A DNA stretch of 64,000 nt from contig JAUPFV010000003.1 in the NCBI GenBank assembly GCA_036936605.1, positions 100,387,278 to 100,451,277 of the forward strand. The letters are read 5' to 3'. This stretch comes from Limnanthes douglasii subsp. nivea (taxonomy: Eukaryota; Streptophyta; Magnoliopsida; Brassicales; Limnanthaceae). Both the position numbers and the translations under genes were made by a program. This document shows positions 1-11,105 of this stretch, one piece after another (position 1 is the stretch's first letter; every line of letters starts with the position of its first letter). Below the pieces are notes generated by a model, which was not told where the DNA came from, made no database searches, and was given only the letters and a program-made list of their open reading frames with translations.

Positions 1-540
1 CCAAGCGAACCACAAGACTAATCTCACAGTATTCTATCAAGGTTGAAGAGTGCACCATTATAACCTATAACGTCCGAGTAGAGAGTTCTACTCTTCTGGC
101 AGGGCTATCTCGATTGAGGTCAGAACTAGAGCATTTTGAAAAAATTTAGGGTGATCATGTTACCAACGGTTATGCTGATGAGTAGAGGGACGCATTGGGG
201 AGTACTCACAGAAATCTGGAAAAGTTTTGAAAATATATTATTATGGAGCTATGGAGGATGAACCTTGACTTGGAATTGGTAAGGGACTAAACTGGATGAT
301 GAGAGGATATAGATATCGGATGAGAAGATGAAGAAGAGGATGTCGAGAAAGTGGTTGAAAAGGTTACCAAGACTGGTGAGGGTGTATCCGTTCCTATTGG
401 GGGTCAGCTAATATTAATGTTACATTGTTTGAAATAAATAGGCTCACTGATGTCATTTTAGAGGATGAGGGGCTCGGAGGGGAGGTGCTTATAGTGTAAA
501 AGGTGTTTGATTTATTTTATAATTTTATCTCGTTGTAGAC
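1..540 (+). pseudogene. Possible antisense ORF remnant of E1
   Basis: In Tat-lineage elements an extra ORF lies antisense between pol and the 3' LTR. E1 is on the minus strand, so that ORF would be on the plus strand here. Around 100-150 the plus strand reads a short coiled-coil-like run (LSRLRSELEHFEKI) followed by charged, broken frames. No clear domain remains. The call rests mainly on position and on comparison with the better preserved antisense ORFs of E2 and E3. Confidence 0.35.
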
Positions 541-714
541 TTGTATTTTGCTGTGTTGTACACAGTTTAGTTTTTTGAACCTGTATATGTTAACCTGGTT
601 TATATTTATGCATCATACAATGACTTAATAAGTCGTTTCAAATTTATGTATAACTTTGTGCATCTAAAAGTGATAAGGAGAAATTTTTGTTGGTTATTTA
701 AGAACATTTCTGAT

Positions 715-985
715 TTCTACGTGGCCATTAAGGTTTAGCTTACAATCTAGTTCGCTTTGTAGGCTTCAACATCGTAGGCTCAGTGTGGCCCGTAGCGTGG
801 TCTGAAAGAATTGGCATTTGAGCCAGATCACTTTATTAAGCTATATAGCTCGGGCTCAGTATGACCCTTAGCATAACTTTAAAGGCTTGGTTTGCAAACG
901 AGTTTGCTTTTATTGACTCTTTTTTGTCAGGACTCAGTCTGACCCATTGTGTAGCCAATTAGGCGTGACCCATGTCTTCCCATTC
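715..985 (-). repeat. Degenerate repeats in the E1 3' untranslated region
   Basis: Three or more diverged units built around 'ggctcagt(g/a)tggccc..tagc' recur at about 777, 852 and 932. E2 (34015-34235) and E3 (43390-43570) have different ~58-bp repeats at the same place, just after the integrase, so this is a shared structural feature rather than a shared sequence. Confidence 0.5.
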
Positions 986-1113
986 ACTTGGGTATTGGCT
1001 ATGAAGATTTTATTTTGTTACTATTTTATCAGATTAAAATAATAATAATTTGGCAAAATGTGTCTTCATTAAAAAACCTTAAACACTAAAAGAGAAAAGA
1101 ATGCACAATCGCT

Positions 1114-2530
1114 CTAAGTAACACGGCGATACATTTTCAAATGATTAACATAACATGGATGTTCTAATACATTCCCATCCAAATTTTCCAGTCTAGACGC
1201 CTCGTGATATCCTTTGGAAATTACTTTGTATGGACCATCCCAATCGGGAGCCAGCTTTCCTGCATTCCTATCTTGAGCTTGATGGAAGATTTTATTTAAC
1301 ACTAAGTCACCTACTTTGAAGCTTCGAATTTTTAGTTTAGAATTGAACCTAATTCTCATTAAGCTTTTGTAATGCTCACATCAAACCCTGACTTGACCCC
1401 TTCTTTCTTTGATAAGGTCAATTGATGATTGTCGCACTTGGTCGTTTACATCTTCTGAATATTTAGCTACTTGATGGCTTACGATTATAACCTCTGCAGG
1501 TACCACGTTTTCCATTCCATAACTAAGAAAAAATGGGTGTCCCAGGTTGTTAACCATGGCGTAGTTTGGTATACCCATAACACCTCGACGAGTTTGTCTG
1601 GCCATTTTCACTTTGAACTCTTTTTTTATTTATCCCTACCAGGATAGTTCTTTTCGTGACCTTAACCTGACTATTAGCTTGCAAGTAGTACGGTACGTCT
1701 TCTATTCTATGAACTAAAGAGAAGACAATGTTCCGGGTTGTTAACCGGAGTGTAGTTCGGTATGCCCATAACACCTCAGGGAGTTTGTCTGGTCATTTTC
1801 CATTTGAAACTCTTTTGTTTTTTATTTATCCCTGCCAAGATAATTATTTTCGTGATCTCAACCTAACGGTTAGCTTGCAAGTAGTATGGTGTAGAAAAAT
1901 GCTGGCTAATTTCACGCCTTTGGAAAAACTTGTCACTATCACATTCTGGAATTGAAGTCTGTTCTTGATCATAAGGATTTGTGGGATTCCAAAATCAAGA
2001 AAGAATTTGATTTTGAACAAAATAAAAAATCTCATAGGCTTTTGGCCTGGAGAACACCTTGGCCTCGACCCATTTTATAAAGTAGTCGACTGCTATAATG
2101 AGAAATTTCGTTTACTCTTAGCCATTGAGAGGGATCTCGCTAAACTATCCCCCATTTATCGAAGGGGCATGACGCAAGTACAATGCTCATTGGCTCGCTT
2201 GGTAAATGTATCATGTTCGCAAATTGTTGGCAATGGTGGTATTTTTGAACCAGAGCTTGCGTATCTGTAACAAGTTTAGGCCAATAAAATACTACTAATA
2301 AAATCTTTTTATTAGGCTTCTATATCCGTAATGGGAACCAACCTCCCCCCTTCCCATGCATGTTGGTTAAAATTATTTATGCTTTCTCTTTGTTAACTCA
2401 GTGCAACAATGATCATGTCATATTTTTCCTATATAACACATTATCTATGAGTGTTTGCACCAACTTGTAGGTACCTCGCCTCCGCTTTATTGATTGTGAG
2501 AGTTTAGTTTTGAAGATAAGTGATGTATTC
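1114..2530 (-). pseudogene. E1 integrase, broken, with internal tandem duplication
   Basis: The C-terminal GPY-like domain reads openly at 1114-1359 (FKVGDLVLNKIF, then KLAPDWDGPYKV and the HLKMYRR end). The preceding integrase end is split over frames: an AYRTT-type motif at about 1750 and a YGMENVVPAEV motif at about 1500. Plus-strand bases 1543-1695 and 1737-1893 are diverged copies of each other, so this segment was duplicated in tandem. The core further right has multiple stops. In the family this enzyme inserts element cDNA into the host genome; this copy cannot be functional. Confidence 0.75.
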
Positions 2531-2689
2531 ATTCCTTTAATTAATAATTGTTCTTATTGCATGTACTTTTATTACCTCCTTACTTGCTGCCATTTTTGGA
2601 TTTTCTTGAGTAACGAACATTGGATTGTCTGTTTGGGTGGTTGCTTTAGCTAGTGAACCTAGAATTTAATTATCATAACGATGTATCTG

Positions 2690-4160
2690 TTCATATTCGA
2701 TGTTAATGAACTTTCTTTCCCATTATTTTAAGGCCTCGAGGTATCCCTGGGTACTTTCCTACTTAGCCTCAAAAGATCATTTGTCTTGACTGATGACCAG
2801 CTATGAGTCTTATCGAACAAGTAGTTTTTTCGCTCCATGTATGTTTGCTAATTTTCGACCCTTAACACTTCTTGATATTCTGCGACATTATTCGTCACAT
2901 TGAAGCCAAATTTGATTACATGTCTAATTTATTCTCCGAATAGTATTCTTAAAATGATTCAAACACCCCTACCAGTTGTATTTCATGCCCCATCAGACTC
3001 AACTACCAACTAGGGTTTGTCCTCCTCAGCTCAAGTTGTTTCTTCGTTCGACCCCCTAGATTCGAAAAACTCGTTGATGAAGTCAACTATTTGCTGTCAC
3101 TTTATTATCGTTCTTGGCTCGTAGACGATTTTGTATGCTCCCAACTCAACTGACTATCTGGTTAATCTCCTTGAAATATCTGATTTTTAAAGCACATTTC
3201 GTAAAGAGAACGATGTGCGTAAAATAGTGGTGTGGCTCTGGAAGTATGGGCGTGTTTTCTTGGTCGTGACCAATAAACCAAGCACTAATTTTTCTAAGTT
3301 CATGTATCTGGTTTCAGCATCCACTAAGCCTTTGCTGAAATAATAAACTGTTCTTTGTACACCTATTACTTCTCGTACTAGCACATTGCTCACTCCATAG
3401 TTTAAACCGACAGGTATAAATAAAGAAACTTTATAGCGTCGGGTGCTGCTAGCATTTTTGGCGATGGCATGTACTCAATCCATTGGAATTTGCCTCTTTT
3501 AAAACTTTGAAGAACGGTTGAACTTTATCTGATGCTCTAGAAATGAACTAGGAGAGGACGACTATACATCTCGTTAACCCTAACATTTTTACGGGGGTTC
3601 CTTTGTCAATATTTCTTTCAATTGGAAGGGGTGAGCCTCTATCCTATTTTTACTAATAGTGGAACCTAAAACTTTATGTTGCGCACACTAAAATAACATT
3701 TAAGAGTCGCGCTATTTCAAATATTTTCCCCAAGATTTCTAGTTGCCGCTCCCTAAAGTCGTTTTTTATAATCATATCATCCATCTAGGCTTCCATATGT
3801 TGCCAAATTAATCCTCAATTATTTTATTGATCAGCCTCCTGTACATGGAACCCGCATTTTTGAATTCGAATAACATAACTTTGTAACAATAAAGATCTCG
3901 CTTCGTTCGGTCAATAACTCTAGTTGTACCCGAAGTATGCATCCATGAATGATAAAACCTCATTTCCTGAGGCGGCATCAACTAATTGGTCAATTCACGG
4001 GAGAATGAAGGCATCCTTGGGGCATACTTGGTTGAGATCGGTGAAGTCGACACACATACACCACTACGTGTTTTTATTCTTCACTTGCACAAGGTTTGTT
4101 ATCCACGTCGGATAATGGGCCTGCCTAATGTGCCCAGGTTTAATTAGCTTGTCAAATTCT
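2690..4160 (-). pseudogene. E1 reverse transcriptase and RNase H, broken
   Basis: The palm entry reads MCVDFTDLNQVCPKDAF and SFMDAYFGYN at about 3915-4075, interrupted by stops. The catalytic YxDD box (3776-3787) has a stop in place of Tyr followed by MDD. RNase H reads openly at 3187-3393 (VYYFSKGLVDAETRYMNLEK, then RPYFQSHT). A second RNase H-like segment with NNVAEYQEVL lies at about 2860-2910, consistent with the extra RNase H known in Tat elements. Stops and frameshifts throughout make it non-functional. Confidence 0.75.
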
Positions 4161-4539
4161 TTAAATATTTCCTTTGACTTTTCTGGGAGAAAGTTCGCTG
4201 CTTCTTTCGTACCGGTCGAACGTTACTGTTAATGGTTAATAAATGACAGATGACATTTGGATCAACTCTTACCACCTTTTCGGAGGTTCATACGAACATG
4301 TTTTCGTTTTTCAGCAATAATGCTATTAGATTATCTTTAAATAGTGGTTCGAGCTTGTTACCTATTCGAACGACCTTGCCTTCTTCCGATTTTACAAATA
4401 TTTCTTCTCTTATGGTGTCCTCCTCCTTCTTGTCCTTTTTGGGGTCACCTATTTCTAAATTAGGATGTTCTTTCTGTTTGCGATGATCCCAGACCCTGGA
4501 GCTCGTTAATTGTTATTAGGCTGCTTTAGAAGGGTCAAG

Positions 4540-5260
4540 TGTTATGACATTGTATTATCTTGTTGTTCACTGCTTACCTTTTATTATTCCCACTAGATTG
4601 TGGACATGGTATTTGATACACTTCCTAAACGAGCATACATTGGATTGGAGCTTGTGAAGCCATGGTCGTCCCATTATGGCGTGGTAAGAATTTAAGGCTT
4701 TAGTCATCATAAATAAGGTATGGACCTCTTTTTTGGTGCTGTTATGCCCAACTATGATTGAGAGCTCGATCTCTCTTATGCAGTTAGTTGATTTGCTCTC
4801 AAAACTAACCAGTTTCTTGTCTGTCGCTTTGAACGGAGGTACCCCAAGAATTTACTCATAGTTTGCGTTGAAAATAACGTTGGTTGAGCTATCATTGTCT
4901 ACAAGTACTCTAGTAACCACTACCACCGAGATGTTAGGGTTAATTGTCAGGGTGTATTCATTGAGGGTGATAATACCCCTCAAATCATCATCCTTGAACG
5001 TAGGTCCACGACTGGCTCCAAATGGATGTTCAGGTCTTCTGCTGTCGTTTTCTTGTTGTTGGGTCAACTCCTGAGAGGGTTCCCCCCCCAAAACAAATAG
5101 TGCACAGCCACTATTACAATGATCTCTCTTTATTTAACAAACTGAACGAGGTCGACATTGTCAATCAACCTTTGGATTTCTTCCTTCAATTTCCAGCATT
5201 CGTCAGGTGGGTAACTATGGTCATTATGAAACGTGCAAACTTAGCGAGAGGACCTCTTGT
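4540..5260 (-). pseudogene. E1 gag C-terminus and aspartic protease, broken
   Basis: From the right, a gag C-terminal zinc-knuckle-like segment reads FHNDHSYPPDECWKLKEEI at about 5150-5255. An open stretch at 4852-5091 then contains VLVDNDSSTNVIF, the retropepsin active-site region. The usual DxGSS is DNDSS here, so the conserved Gly is lost. A HAIMGRPWLHKL motif at about 4660, typical of the end of this protease, follows. Frames are interrupted by stops. Confidence 0.7.
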
Positions 5261-5693
5261 ATGGTGTTGCCAACATACCCTGGTTGGCAGGTATCTAGCC
5301 CATCATTTTTTTCTTCATAGATAGCAGTTATGTTCTCCATTAGAGGTGTGAACTTCCTACTAGGGTTATCATAATAAGATGGGTGCAATCAACTTACTTG
5401 GGGTCTGGACGAATCTGTTTGGGACGCGTCCTCGTAACATCTCGTGTCGCACTTCTTGAATCTTTTGTTGGGAGGCGGGCTCGGGTACCCCTTCTTCGAG
5501 TCATCTACTCGGATAAACTGGTCTGACCTAGCCAAAATGTCTCATATTGTCAACATGATCTATTCCCTTTTAGTTTCTTTTTATTTGATGAAAATATTAG
5601 ATATTCTTAACAAGTTTTTCCTACTATCCATTGGATACTTTATTAAATCTTCAAGTAACTTGCTATCTGCTGGAAGAATTATTCTGAAAGCTA

Positions 5694-5969
5694 TCAAAAC
5701 CACTCATTCAACACATTTATTTCTTGGATGAACCTTTGCGTATTTTTTCTCAAAGATTCACCTTGCTTTTCATACAAATTCTTGATATAATCTCCATAAC
5801 TTATTGGTTTCCTTATTTCCAATGAATTGACTTTTAAAAGAAGTTCATAACCATTTAGAGTTTTAAATCGATCCATAGGCAATTTATTGAACCATGCCAA
5901 TGCATTTCCCCTAAGTGTCACGAAAAATGCTCTACACAAAATGGTGTTATCATGACTAAATCCTAACAT
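5694..5969 (-). pseudogene. E1 gag core fragment
   Basis: A 91-aa open stretch has the features of the Retrotrans_gag core: LCRAFFVTLRGNALAWFNKL near the N-terminus and QGESLRKNTQRFIQE near the C-terminus. Gag forms the retroelement particle. The fragment lacks the N-terminal part and is out of frame with the downstream gag segment. Confidence 0.7.
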
Positions 5970-6000
5970 ATCATTCTAAATCATTCTAGATGATGCATTG

Positions 6001-8162
6001 GATCCTTAGCTCCATCATACTTATCCATCACTTAAGGATCAAACTTAATTGGTCCTATCACTTTTAATGATTTTTTCAAAAAAGGGAGATTGTGCGATAG
6101 TACAAGAAGCTAACCCTAGTATTTTTAGAGTTTCTTTAAACACACCAATTACTTTTATTTTTCCTTTAAAAATTACTTCATTACTAATATTTTCACTTTC
6201 TTCGTTTAAAATTTCATGAGCAACTACCCCATTTTAATTTTAATTTTATTTTTCCATAAACTTTTAAATTAGTAATTGTAAAGTCTTAGACAAATTATCT
6301 GATCTAGTTCATCCTTCCTCATTTTTTAAATTTTGTAAGTACTGAAATTATGTTGTTCTTATTTTAGTTCATTTATCTATAGTTGTAGAGAACTTGAAAA
6401 TGAATAAATTCTCACATTCACATGTAGCTCGTTTCTTCTTTGACGAACCTGATCCAAACACAACTTGTTGGATAGGTAAGTTGTTCGTTACATGAGTAGG
6501 TGAAATTCTCACATCTTCAGTTTCAAGATTGAATGGAATAACATATGCGGACCAAACTCATTCACCACAACATTGTTAACAGTAGCGGGACAAATGACTA
6601 TTTAAATATGTTGCATTCCTTCATTTTTATGCGATAGTAATATAATTTTTGTTTATTTTGGTATCTCATCTTTATCATTAAGTAGTACATGTCTTACATA
6701 TTTATTTATGTCTCGTCTCACATCTTTTTTATTTCTGGTATCGCATGATTGATTATGTCTGATATCACATGTTTTTTATACACAGTTTTGCATGATTAAT
6801 TGTCTAGTCTCACATGTTTTTTTATACATGGTCTTGCACGATTGATTGTCTGATGTCGCATATTTTTTATATCCGGTCTCGCATGTTCTTATGTATGGTC
6901 TCGCATGTTTATTTATGTTTGGTCTCGTATGTTTTTTATGTTTTGTCTCAAATGTTTGGTTATGTTTGGGGTCTCGCGTGTTACTGACGAAAAAATTCAA
7001 AACAAAATCTTTATAAATATAATTTTGTTCGTCTTAAAAAAAAATCGATGATACCTTCTGATATTTTTTCAATACACGATTTGAAAAATACAAAATAATT
7101 TTAAAAAAAATAATTAATTAAAAAAATAGTTACTTATGAAAAGAGGATCCAAAAATTACTTGCTATTTTCTAAATTTTAAATAAAATAGTTGACTAAATA
7201 TTTATAGTCACTTCGCTGATTATAAAATGAGGTTATCTTAAGAGTATGGAGTGATACCATTTGATCATTAACGCTATTTTTGATCTTGTTATCCTTAAAA
7301 GTCAATTGTTCCATATGTGGACACTAACATTGTTTTGTGGAGGCAATTATTTATGAATTAAAGTATTCATTACATCATCTGCATAATCCTTAAAGCCTTG
7401 ACTTGTTCCATTTGATCATTAACATTGTTATCATCAAATTATTCATTACATCATCTGCATATAAATTAAATTAATTTATCTTCTGTCACACATTTCTTTC
7501 TTTTTTCTTTTTTCTTTTATCTTTTACAACTAAGCCTTAATGTTAAAAGTAAATATAATCCTTCAACAAATCTCTTGAACTCAACCAACTTCTTTCTTTT
7601 CTTCTTACACGATGGTCGTCATCGCTATCATTTTAGTTATTATTATACAATCGCTTGATGTTCAAGTTCATGCGTAAAAAATCAAAATCAGTCAATTCGA
7701 TCTGGTTTCAGATGAAAAATTATGAGTCTGGTATTGTTAGAGTTCTGAAATTTAACATCATAGGATCTGTTAATTTTGGTATAATTAAAAAAAAAGTCAA
7801 TGAGATTCAAATATATAGACTTTAAAACAGCACTTTCTTTATATCGAATCAATAAATCGATATCCATAAATCGCCATCACGATTCAATGACAACTACAAA
7901 TCCCAAGCAGCAATTAAATTTACTTTCACCATTTCATATCAAGTGTTTTTTAAGTTTTTACTACACGTACCAATAAATGTAACGATGGTTTTTCTTATAA
8001 AATACAAAAAAATATAATAGGTTATTGGTAGAAAATAATTAACTTTTTTGTTATTTTAATAAAAACAAAAAGACAATAAAATGTTGTTGGTCAAAACCGT
8101 CAAAAACGATTATTAATATAAATCGGTACCAAATCCAGAACAACTATTAATATAAATAAGGT
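6001..8162. other. AT-rich intergenic DNA
   Basis: Apart from the minisatellite at 6690-6985 I see no gene, RNA or element end. A short phrase (catttgatcattaac / attcattacatcatctgc) is duplicated between about 7255 and 7460. The 5' LTR of E1 would be expected in the left part but is not recognisable. Confidence 0.6.
6690..6985. repeat. Degenerate ~40-bp minisatellite
   Basis: A unit built on 'ggtctcgcatgttttttatgt' recurs about seven times with variation (tatttatgtctcgtctcac, ggtatcgcatgattgatt, ggtctcgcatgtttattt and similar). Open frames over it are by-products of the repeat. Confidence 0.6.
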
Positions 8163-8170
8163 TGAGTATC

Positions 8171-8406
8171 CGTCTCCAAAGGGGTAGCCGAGTTGGTTGA
8201 GGATGACATGTTCGTGATTAAAGGTCATGAGTTAGAGTCTTTCTACGTACGCTTTCTCGGCTGAGTCTGTCATATTGTGTGGTTTACCTTTTAGCGTTAG
8301 TTTGCAGGCTATTGCATTAGACTGACGGTTTACCATGTGCGCACTCATTGTACTCTGAGTAGCGGCTGCGGGTTCCCTCCGAAAAAAAAAAAAAAAGAAA
8401 AGGAGT
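8171..8406 (+). mobile_element. tRNA-derived SINE, copy 1
   Basis: The head has a polymerase III A-box-like TAGCCGAGTTGG at about 8185 and a diverged B box near 8230. The unique body ends in 'agcggctgcgggttccctcc' followed by a poly(A)-rich tail (8381-8402). A TGAGTATC target-site duplication lies at 8163-8170 and 8406-8413. Four other copies are in this window. SINEs are non-coding and move with LINE machinery. Confidence 0.85.
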
Positions 8407-8415
8407 GAGTATCAC

Positions 8416-8652
8416 TTACCCAAAGAGGTAGCCGAGTTGGTTGAGTATGGTATGCTTGTGACCAAAAGGTCATGAGTTCGAGTCCCTCTACATACGCTTT
8501 CTCGGCTGAGCCTGTCATCGTGTGTGGTTTACCTTCTGGCGTTGGTTTGCAGGCTATCACGTCAGGCTATCACGTCAGACTGAGGATTTACCCTGTGCGC
8601 ACTCATTGCACTCTGAGTAGCGGCTGCGGGTTCCCTCCGGAAAAAAATGAGG
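8416..8652 (+). mobile_element. tRNA-derived SINE, copy 2
   Basis: Best-preserved copy: A box TAGCCGAGTTGG, B box AGTTCGAGTCC, body, terminal 'agcggctgcgggttccctcc', A-rich tail. The flanking duplication GAGTATCAC (8407-8415, 8653-8661) overlaps the right duplication of copy 1, so it inserted at the same spot. A short internal duplication (ggctatcacgtca) is present at about 8550-8575. Confidence 0.88.
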
Positions 8653-8661
8653 GAGTATCAC

Positions 8662-8796
8662 ACCGAGAGATACCTGAATCGGTGAATACAACATACTTGT
8701 GATCAAAAGTCATAGGTCATGACTTCGAGTCCCTCTACATACGCTTTTTCGGTTGAGCTTGCCGCTTTGTGTGGTTTTTACATTGTGCGCTTTTGT
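8662..8796 (+). mobile_element. tRNA-derived SINE, copy 3, truncated
   Basis: The sequence follows the SINE head with divergence (acctgaatcgg in place of the A box; cttcgagtccctctacatacgc retained around the B box). It continues to 'tgtgtggttttta' and then loses most of the 3' body and tail. It lies directly after copy 2, in the same orientation. Confidence 0.7.
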
Positions 8797-9194
8797 AACT
8801 GTTCTAACTAAACTCCAAAGATGAAAAAAAAAACTATAGTTAAATCTGGTCTAAAAAAAATAATTATTTTCAAAATTTTGTCATATTATAAAATATGTAC
8901 GAAAATGTAAAAAAATTATGGTTAATTCTAGTCTAAAAAAAGTAATATTTTCAAGATTTTGTCATATTTCAAAATGTACGAAAATGTTTTTCTATGTCCG
9001 CAATATAAGCTACTCGACGGATGAAAGATCATCCAAAGTTAACAAGGCTTCATTTGTAAACAAATGGAATGTATAGACAAAAAAAATCCAAAATCTACTA
9101 TTTTGGGGAGGTAACAATATTTGGAACCAAATTTAACTATAGCTAAAAAAATATATTCAATAAGATCTAAAAAAATACGTAACTGATATTGATT
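8797..9194. other. AT-rich spacer with a small duplication
   Basis: The phrase 'gtctaaaaaaa(a/g)taa.tattttca(a/g)attttgtcatat' occurs twice (about 8848 and 8930) with similar flanks, an ~80-bp tandem duplication. No gene seen. Confidence 0.5.
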
Positions 9195-10055
9195 GGTAGG
9201 TTTCAAAGTCAAACTTACGGTAAGAACCAAGTACTTGCTAAATTAAAGAAGTAGATTTCAAAACCGAACCCATTTGTAAGAACAACCAAGTCCTTGATGA
9301 ACCAAATGGGAGGGGTTCAAAACCAAACTCATGGCAATAGCATATTGAATCAGAATGGTAAGCTTGAACACAAACTCATGGTAAGAACCATGTCCGTACT
9401 AAAAACCATAAATGTAATTTCTAAACCAACCTAATAGTAAGATCCAAGCAACTGTTAAACCAGGTGAGTAGATTTCAAAACCAAGCTCATGGTAAGAGCC
9501 AAGTCGTAGATGAAGGCAAATGGACATTTTTAGAAAACCGAATTCATGGTAAGAGACCTTTTATTGAAGAGTGAAGATATAGGAGACAAATTCACTCAAT
9601 AGAACCAAACTCATGTTGAAAGAAGTACTTGTTAAACCAAAGAGGTGGTTTAAAAACAAACCTAATGGTAGGAACCATGTCCTTGTTAAACTAAAGTTGT
9701 AAGTGTTGAAATGGAGCCGATGGTAAGAATTAAATCATTACTCCTTACTGAATCAAAGGTGTAGGTTTTAACATGAAACTCGTGGTAATAGCCAAGTCAT
9801 TGCTAAACTAAGGGGTAATATTCAAAACTAAACTCATAGTAGGGGACAAGTCATTGCTAAACCAGAAGTTTAAGGTTCAAAAGCAAACTCGTGGTAAGAT
9901 TTGTAGCCTTGGTGAACCGGATGGTTATGTTTTAAAACCAAACTCATGGTAAGAGCCAAATACTTGTTGAACTAGAAGGGGTAGGTTTTACTCTTGGTAA
10001 AAGCTAAGTCATTGATGAACTAAAGGGGTAGGTTTCATAACCAAACTCGCGGTAG
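9195..10055. repeat. Degenerate ~58-bp tandem repeat array
   Basis: About 14-15 diverged units read roughly 'ggtttcaaaaccaaactcatggtaagaaccaagtccttgctaaacc..'; the phrase AAACTCATGGTAAGA recurs throughout. Unit length varies between about 50 and 65 bp. The array ends where homology to the DEAD-box retrocopy begins. Confidence 0.75.
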
Positions 10056-10057
10056 AA

Positions 10058-11105
10058 GGTTTTAAAACTGACAAATACTCAGCATACTTGCTTCCTGGTT
10101 TTATGCATCTTAAACGTTGCCATAAAAACTCACAATTGGCCCCCCACTGTCCTTATATTGTCACCAACAAGGGAGTTAGCGACACAGATACAAGATGAGG
10201 TCATTAAGTTGGGGAGTTCATCAAGAATTTCATGCGTGTGTTTATATGAAGGAGCACCAAAGGGTCCTCAGCTTAGAGATATTGAAAGAGGAGCAAATAT
10301 TGTGGTTGCAACACCTGGTCGCTGGAATGATATTCTCGACATGAGAAAAATTAGTTTAAGTCAGGTGTCGTATCTCGTACTAGATGTGGCTGATCGCATG
10401 TTAGATATGGGTTTCGAACCGCAAATAAGGAGAAGAGTGAAAGAGGTACCTGCTCGCTGTCAGACCCTCGTGCACACAGCTACATGGCCAAAAGAAGTTA
10501 GAGAAATTGCAGCAGATTTGTCGGTCAATCCTGTTCAGGTTAATATTAGGAATGTCAATGAGCTAGTGGGAAACAAGTCTATCACACAACATATTAAAGT
10601 TATGACACTCATGGACAAACAGAGGAGATTGGAGCAATTTTTGTGCTCTCATGAGTCGGGATCTAAAATAGTTATTTTTTGTTCGACCAAGAAAATGTGT
10701 GATCAGCTAGCACGTAACCTTACACGTCTGTATGGAGCTGCAGCCATACATGGGGACAAACCCCAGGGTGGGAGGGATTACGTGTTAAATCAGTTCCGCA
10801 GTGGGAGGTGTCCCGTGCTTGTTGCTGCTGATGTAGCTGCTCGTGGCCTTGACATCAAAGACATGAGGGTCCTGGTGAACTATAACTTCCCCAATGGTGT
10901 TGAGGAATATGTTCATAGGATTGGAAGAACTGGAAGGGCAGGTGCTACATGATTGGCTTACACATTCCTTGGTGAGCAGGACGCTAAGCATGTTTCAGAT
11001 CTGATTAAACTTTTGGAATTCGCTCTCTAACAGCACGTGGTGGTGGGATGAGAAGGCCTCGGCATTGAGAGGGGTCCTAGTTCTAGTGGTCGTGATGGTG
11101 GTACA
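10058..11105 (+). pseudogene. Processed pseudogene of a DEAD-box RNA helicase (DDX5/DBP2-like)
   Basis: ATP-dependent RNA helicases of this class remodel RNA in the nucleus. The copy starts in a worn P-loop region (about 10058-10080) and reads [11 protein letters not shown] one-base slip in a C run at about 10140 shifts it into the long open stretch 10158-10949. Visible motifs: SPTRELATQ (Ia), VVATPGR (Ib), DVAD at 10383-10394 where DEAD is expected (II), TATWP (III), [16 protein letters not shown] (IV), ARGLDI (V) and [10 protein letters not shown] (VI). A TGA at 10950-10952 replaces a Gly codon; homology continues in frame (LAYTF, DLIKLLE) into a decayed Gly/Arg-rich tail near 11105. No introns interrupt it although plant relatives have several, so it is probably a retrocopy. 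The N-terminus and Q motif are missing. Confidence 0.88.

Larger units (their letters stand above)
1..6000 (-). mobile_element. E1: decayed Ty3/gypsy retrotransposon (Tat-like), truncated by the window edge
   Basis: Reading the minus strand from right to left, the order is gag core, gag C-terminal zinc-knuckle-like segment, aspartic protease, reverse transcriptase, RNase H, a second RNase H-like segment, integrase and the integrase C-terminal GPY-like domain. That is the Ty3/gypsy order. The second RNase H-like segment and the coding-like plus-strand DNA beyond the integrase match what is known of the Tat/Retand lineage. Every domain has stops or frameshifts, so the element is dead. Neither LTR is visible: the 3' end lies beyond base 1 and the 5' end fades into AT-rich DNA after about 6000. 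Lineage assignment is inferred from motif style, not from a tree. Confidence 0.85.

Noticed and set aside
6690..6985. CRISPR-like array
   Set aside because: Units are degenerate, without constant repeats or unique spacers, and the genome is a plant's.
8345..8560. Minus-strand ORFs over SINE copies (also at 23738-23947 and 52331-52579)
   Set aside because: They recur only because the SINE body is repeated; SINEs are non-coding.
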